Assembly (NCBI RefSeq): GCF_028453695.1
Contig: NC_135781.1
Span: forward strand, 32,587,483-32,651,482
Reading direction: 5' to 3'
Length of the DNA stretch: 64,000 bases
From: Augochlora pura
Lineage: Eukaryota > Arthropoda > Insecta > Hymenoptera > Halictidae
Made by a program: the position numbers and the translations under genes. Positions 58,991 through 64,000 of the stretch are shown here, piece by piece. A model generated the notes under the pieces. The model saw only the letters and a program-made list of their open reading frames with translations. It did not search any database and was not told the origin of the DNA. The first letter of the stretch is position 1. Each line of letters begins with the position of its first letter.

Positions 58991-61871
58991 CTAAGCAAAA
59001 CTATGGCTGCTGTCGATTTCGCATCGCTTCCCGTCCAAAGAATCGCGGGCCGCTCTTTCATTTTCGGCCCTCTTAATCACTGAAAGTAAACTCGCGGCGG
59101 TTCCCGGGGCATAAAGCGGCAGGAGCCTCGTCGCACGCTGTATTAAACACCGTGAAAAGCATTCGGTGAACAAAAATTGAATTCTTGTCAGCTCGGACAG
59201 AAACGAAAACGACGGCCCTCCCCCCCTTCACCGCGGCCGCATTTCTAACGTCGCGGAAAATAACCGCTCTTGAGCTGTTTGTATCTTCTTTGACCGAACT
59301 ATTCGATCTTTTGCGCTATATTAAGTATTATAAAGTATTCTAAGGTTAATAGAAGGTATGCTAAAGTATAATAGATTTATATATATTTAATACAATTTAT
59401 GTTCTTTAATAGCTTCATTTAAGTCGAATTTCTCATCGCGGAGTTAATATAGCATAAATATATTTAAAAACGTGTAAATTAGAAATATTTGCGACTTAAT
59501 AGTAATTAGGACATTTATATTATTTATACTCTTCATCAATATCATAGCAAATTTACGTCTTCATCGATCTAAAAATATTTAACTATATAAATTATGCATC
59601 GTGTGCATAACGCCGACACGGCCCCGGTATATATATATATACACGCTTCTGCCCGTTCATAATTGTCCAAACAACCTCGAAAGTTCGAAAAGTAAAAGGT
59701 TACAGCTGCAAAGATAACACTATTAATGTAAACTGTTTCGTATGCGTACGCTGCGCGAGGCTCGGAAACTCCCCGCTAATATAATATAATTGTGCCGGAC
59801 TTCTGCGAATTATTTGCCGCGCCACGTGTTTCGTTCCCCTCGCGGAGAGTTACAAAATTTTAAATAAAATCTGTGACGATGATTCGGAAGACGCTACTGC
59901 GATAGATTGACAAGATAGGATGCGATTTTAACACTTTGTTAATTATTTATTATTGCGATAAAAGTATTAGATTGTATTACTGTAAGTTTCCGTATTATTA
60001 AATATATTTTATAAATATTAGATACCAACCGCGACGAATAAAATAATGAAAATAAAAATGGTTAAATAAAATAGATGAAATAAATATTGTTTAATGTTAA
60101 TGTAAAATATAAAATATAGAATGTTAGTAGCTCTGCTCTATAATAACAGAGGCAGAATAATGTAGAATAATATTAGAAGCCATTTTGACAATGTTGATTT
60201 AATGTTTTTGTAAACAAAAGAAAATATAAGCAATACAATATAATAATATAATAAAATAATAATTGCGTGAAGGTCGAAACAGAGTCGATGCCAAGGAAAT
60301 GTTTACAGCCGACTTTACGGTCGGTAAAGCGTTGATTAACAAAAGCGCCGGCAATAATGGCAACAAACTCGCCGTCGGCAATGTTACAGCGCGATACATT
60401 CGGTGACCCAAATCGGAGTTAAGTATACCATCGGTAGCAGCGTAGCCGGTAGCACACAGCACGCATAAACATAAACGTCTCGCGCAACTGTTAACACCGA
60501 CGACCCTTCATTAGAATAGTTAACACTTTCTTTATTGTTCGCCGTTTGTAATTGGACGTGCCGTAAATCCACGCTGCCGGATCGTAATTCTATTTCGCGT
60601 TTATGGTAACGTAAAAAAGAAAGAAACTATGCTCGCTACAAGGCCAGAAAATCTGTACGAGACGTTGTAACGCGCGCACGCGAAAGAAACGCAGAAAGGG
60701 TTAATAAAATCGGACGAGCGACGTGATTTCTGCGAGGCAATCGTTTCTACGACGTTCTTATACGTTGTTGCTGCTCGATTATTATTGCGTAATTGTTCCG
60801 CCAGTTTTCATGCTCGGATGCCGGCCGTTCCAATCACGCGCTCTCCCCGAGCAACGTTCGTCAAACAAACGAGAACATCGCGTCGTGCATTCCGATACAC
60901 GCTGAAATAATTAACGCGATTAGAATCTCATTTACATGTTACATGCCGGAATGCACTTAACGAATCAATATACCGTTCTGCGGACGGCGCCGAACCGAAC
61001 CAGCCAGCCTTAAACCAATCGTTGTCTTCGCTTCGAGCGAATCCTCCCTTAACGAGAATTCCTTTTACGAAATTCTTTAAATAGACGACAATTTAATAAT
61101 TTAAAAAAGAAATGAAATTGCATTGATGTCTTCGTCTACGTTGGAAAATTAAGAGAATAAAATATTTTCGCAGTATTTTTGCTAAAAATTAAGTAATCTA
61201 ACCTTAAAATATTAGTAAAACATCCAATGGTACAGAAATAATATCGCTATCCCGACATAACCTTAAAATGCCATTAAAACATCAAACGATACAAAAATTC
61301 ATCTCGCATCACTACGAAGGAATAATTAACTAAAAATCCATGAAAGATTCGCAGACGCGACGTTTTTCAATTTTCCGAATCGCTCGGAAAAATTTGATTT
61401 CCTTCGAACGCTCGTTTCCGCTGAAACGAACACGCGAGCGCGGGTACGCGGAGCCGAGCTGAGAACACATTAAATCCCCACTGACCCAGAATGATTATCC
61501 AGAATTCAGTTTTATTTTTCCTAGTTCGCGCCGCCCCCCCCCCCCCCCCCTCTCTCGCTTTCTCTCTCTCTTTCACGATTCCCAGTTCCACTCGCGGAAT
61601 TAGCGAAAGCTCATACAATTACGTGCGGGCAGAAACAAGGACCGTCGTAAAAGGGGAAGAGGGGTGAAACGTATTAGCGACGGCGGCGTATTTCACTTTT
61701 GTGGCCTGTAAATACCAATATGTAATTAACCCGTCTTTACGGCAGCGGCGGCTCGCGCGCTGTTAATCGGCCACCGGGAAACATCGCGTGGCTGGCGAAC
61801 CACTTGCCGGACGTCCGCCGAGCGGGACGCGTGACTTGCGAAAGAGAAATATTATACAAGAAGACAATATC
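58991..61871. other. Intronic stretch without genes
   Basis: A (TA)n lies at 59629-59641. An isolated AAAGGGTTAA lies at about 60695 without a partner. A C-run of 17 at 61534-61550 is followed by CT-rich sequence. AT-rich at 59930-60250. Confidence 0.5.
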
Positions 61872-62069
61872 TATATTCCATTTACTATTGTAAAAATAGT
61901 AGTATCGTATCTCTGTAACCCTCTTGGATATTAAATTCCATTTCTAATAACTTCACCGAATTAAACGGTACCTATCGGTGTTATTTATATTCCATGTTAA
62001 TATTTATATTCCATTTACTATTGTAAAAATAGTAGTATCGTATCTCTGTAACCCTCATGGATATTAAAT
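61872..62069. repeat. 133-bp direct repeat ending at the assembly gap
   Basis: tatattccatttactattgt, then aaaaatagtagtatcgtatc and tctgtaaccctc, occurs at 61872 and again at 62005 with one change (ctcttgg/ctcatgg). The second copy runs into the gap. Confidence 0.9.
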
Positions 62070-62169
62070 NNNNNNNNNNNNNNNNNNNNNNNNNNNNNNN
62101 NNNNNNNNNNNNNNNNNNNNNNNNNNNNNNNNNNNNNNNNNNNNNNNNNNNNNNNNNNNNNNNNNNNNN
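62070..62169. other. Assembly gap (100 N)
   Basis: Exactly 100 N. A round number suggests a gap of unknown size rather than measured length. It lies within the 133-bp tandem repeat. Confidence 0.99.
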
Positions 62170-62183
62170 ATTTTTAGGAAATA

Positions 62184-62340
62184 TTAACCCTTTGTGGACG
62201 ATGACTTTTTTAACCAAGTGAGGTAGCAGGACAAAGCGATTTTCTCAGGTGCGTCGAGTGTCTTGTATAAAAATTATTTTAATTCGTATATAATACAAAT
62301 ATAATTTATATCCTATATATGTAACTATATAAAGGGTTAA
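62184..62340. mobile_element. TTAA-flanked short inverted-repeat element (MITE-like), copy F
   Basis: The left end is TTAACCCTTTGTGGACGATG and the right end ATAAAGGGTTAA. 157 bp, AT-rich interior. The left end groups it with copy D. Confidence 0.75.
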
Positions 62341-64000
62341 CTTCGTTTTTACTTGCCGCAATGGAACTTGCCACTCATCGCTTTCCAACGGCGGCGTATC
62401 GCGATTGTTTCTCCGCGGAAACAATTTCTTTCTCCGGTAATTCCCCGGGCAACGATACATCAGGGCTATTTGCAATAATAATTTCCTCGATCCGCCGCCG
62501 CGGCGCAAAAAAAAAAAGGAAAGACGGGCACGGTTCACCGGGCTCGGTTTGCTGCACTCGAACGTGATGTACGATCCTGATTGGTCGAGGCCCGGCGGTG
62601 TAGACGTCGCCGCGGCGTACAAACGAGCGTCGATTTACATCGGAAATCTGGTAACGGAATTGCCGCGGAGACGAAGTAGGTTTATCGGCCCGATTTGTAT
62701 AATCGTCAAAGTTTTTGGAATCAAATCGGGAAGGACGCCCCCCCCCCGCGAGCGCGCGCGCGCGTTACGCTCGCCCGCTTCCGGGAAAACCCGATCGATT
62801 TCCGAGAACCTAATCTAACCCTGACGACTTTTCGGTGGAGTCGCATTTTTTGAGAAATTGGAACGCTCCGAATCGGCCACGATTTTGTTAATTGCATTAG
62901 CGAGCGAATCGCTGACTAACTTTTTCGGTAATGTCGACGCCTTTTTTTTCGAGGCTTTGTTATTCGGTATAATTTTGAATAACTATAGATTTTCGAAGGA
63001 TTATTGATTTTTACAGCATTATTAATTCTCAGTGAATTTTAACATGATTCGGCAGATCTTTATGCATTTATAAGAAATTTTAAGGGAGAATTTTTAAATT
63101 TTATAGAAATACCTCTCGTAAAAATAAAATTACTAAAGAATTTATTCACCGTGCAATTTTGAATTTCACATTTTTAGTAAATGGAATGAAGTGAAATTTT
63201 ATTTAAAAAAATTATAAATCAGATGTAGAACATTGGAAACATTTCAAGAATTTAAAAATACTGTTCTACCGTTTTCGATTAACTAAAATTAAACAGAAAA
63301 GAAATAGAATAGAACGAGACTACTGCATCTTGCACTTAATGCACTGAAAAGAATTTAAAAATCATTCCTATCAATTTCCTTCGCGCAAAATCACGACGAA
63401 TAAATATCCAAAATAAATCAGATAAATATCTGTTTCAAATTCTACCTCAATTAAAAATAATTAGCTACTTCCCTAGCTTTAATAATTCATTACTATCTAC
63501 ATTACATGAATTACTATCAATCTTCGAAACTTTATTTCGTCGCGTTTTGAAAAGTTTCAAATCCACCGAACATGCTTTGATTAATAAACCAATTTCTAAC
63601 TACTAATTGAAACTATATCAAATCGCAACTATAAACAACGAAAGCGACAGAAATTTTCGCAGATGGCGTCTCTTACATGGCAACGAAGTTCCATCGTTTC
63701 CAGGTGTAAGGAAACCCTTCGAGCTGGCCAGCGCACCTGCTTCCCGCGCCGAGCTTTCTTTCACAAACTATATCGTTAAGAAAACACTAATGAGGCGACC
63801 GCAACAGCGAAACAAAAGACCGTATTATTATTATTATTATTATCGCGGCAAGTATTCATATTGGTTTTCCCATTGAACCAGGCAGCGAATAAAAAAAGAA
63901 ACGTAGAAGACATTCTTTCTCCTCTCGGCGAGGCACTTTTGGACAGCGCTGTACAACGGCGAGCAAACTAAACAAAAAGGACAGCCCTAAAAATCCATCA
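62341..64000. other. Intronic stretch to the window end
   Basis: An A-run lies at 62507-62517, a C-run at 62740-62747 beside a (GC)n, and (TTA)n at 63824-63842. AT-rich between 62940 and 63620. No RRM3-type exon was found. Confidence 0.5.

Larger units (their letters stand above)
49526..64000 (+). other. Rox8: Rox8 intron 3' of the RRM2 exon (continues past the window)
   Basis: It begins with donor gtgagt after a phase-1 exon end. No convincing RRM3 exon is present before the window ends. It contains MITE-like elements at 50102, 53714 and 62184, a 46-bp minisatellite at 52079, possible conserved non-coding blocks near 56-58 kb, and an assembly gap. Confidence 0.7.

Noticed and set aside
62625..62670. 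Peptide IYIGNL resembling an RRM RNP2 motif
   Set aside because: The following residues (VTELPRRRSRFIG) do not fit RRM1 or RRM3 of TIA proteins, and RRM1 should lie upstream of RRM2, not downstream.
63705..63876. Possible next Rox8 exon after an acceptor-like tttccag at 63698-63704
   Set aside because: The phase would fit, but the peptide (VRKPFELASAPASRAELS) is not the expected linker or RRM3 sequence, and it ends in a Tyr run from a TTA microsatellite.
1..64000. tRNA, rRNA, snRNA or CRISPR arrays
   Set aside because: A few GGTTCGA-type B-box look-alikes (for example at 327 and 4566) lack a matching A box and cloverleaf. The regular repeats are eukaryotic minisatellites with no spacers.

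Overview
The window is animal nuclear DNA. It is almost entirely non-coding and carries two short internal exons of one gene. Dense microsatellites, frequent CpG, alternating AT-rich and GC-rich patches and canonical GT-AG splice sites suggest an insect. I lean towards a hymenopteran (ant, bee or wasp) from the overall sequence style; this is an inference, not a proof.

The only coding sequence I can name is on the + strand: exons at 39285-39360 and 49423-49525, separated by an intron of about 10.06 kb. Joined in frame they encode the second half of RNA-recognition motif 2 of a TIA-1/TIAR-type protein (Drosophila Rox8). The RNP1 octamer KGYGFVSF, the NGQWLGSRSIRTNWA strand and the RKPPAPKSE linker are all visible. 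I found neither the first half of RRM2, nor RRM1, RRM3 or the Q-rich tail. Most of the window is therefore probably intron of this gene; the far left could also be intergenic or 5' untranslated sequence.

The rest is a mosaic of simple repeats and small transposon relics. (1) At least six short elements begin TTAACCCTTTG and end CAAAGGGTTAA or close variants (2491, 10305, 36470, 40717, 50102, 62184); their TTAA flanks and CCC/GGG termini resemble piggyBac-type MITEs. (2) A 275-bp Tc1/mariner-like palindromic element with TA flanks lies at 53714. (3) A 314-bp element with long CACAGTGG inverted ends lies at 42931. (4) A mariner-like end followed by two unrelated-arm hairpins that share the same loop lies at 25306-25687. 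(5) A 743-bp insertion flanked by 39-bp direct repeats lies at 27649. (6) A GACGTC-rich block lies at 34802.

Low-complexity sequence includes two long polypurine arrays (1318-1870 and 29997-30842), many CT/GA tracts, C or G homopolymers up to 30 bases, and about 20 minisatellites with units of 18 to 150 bp. A 100-base N gap lies inside a 133-bp repeat near the right end. I saw no tRNA, rRNA, CRISPR or prokaryotic-type operon. Long open frames elsewhere are low-complexity or GC-driven artefacts. I found no clear new biological system; the most distinctive items are the hairpin pair, the dispersed TTAA element family and the 39-bp-flanked insertion.
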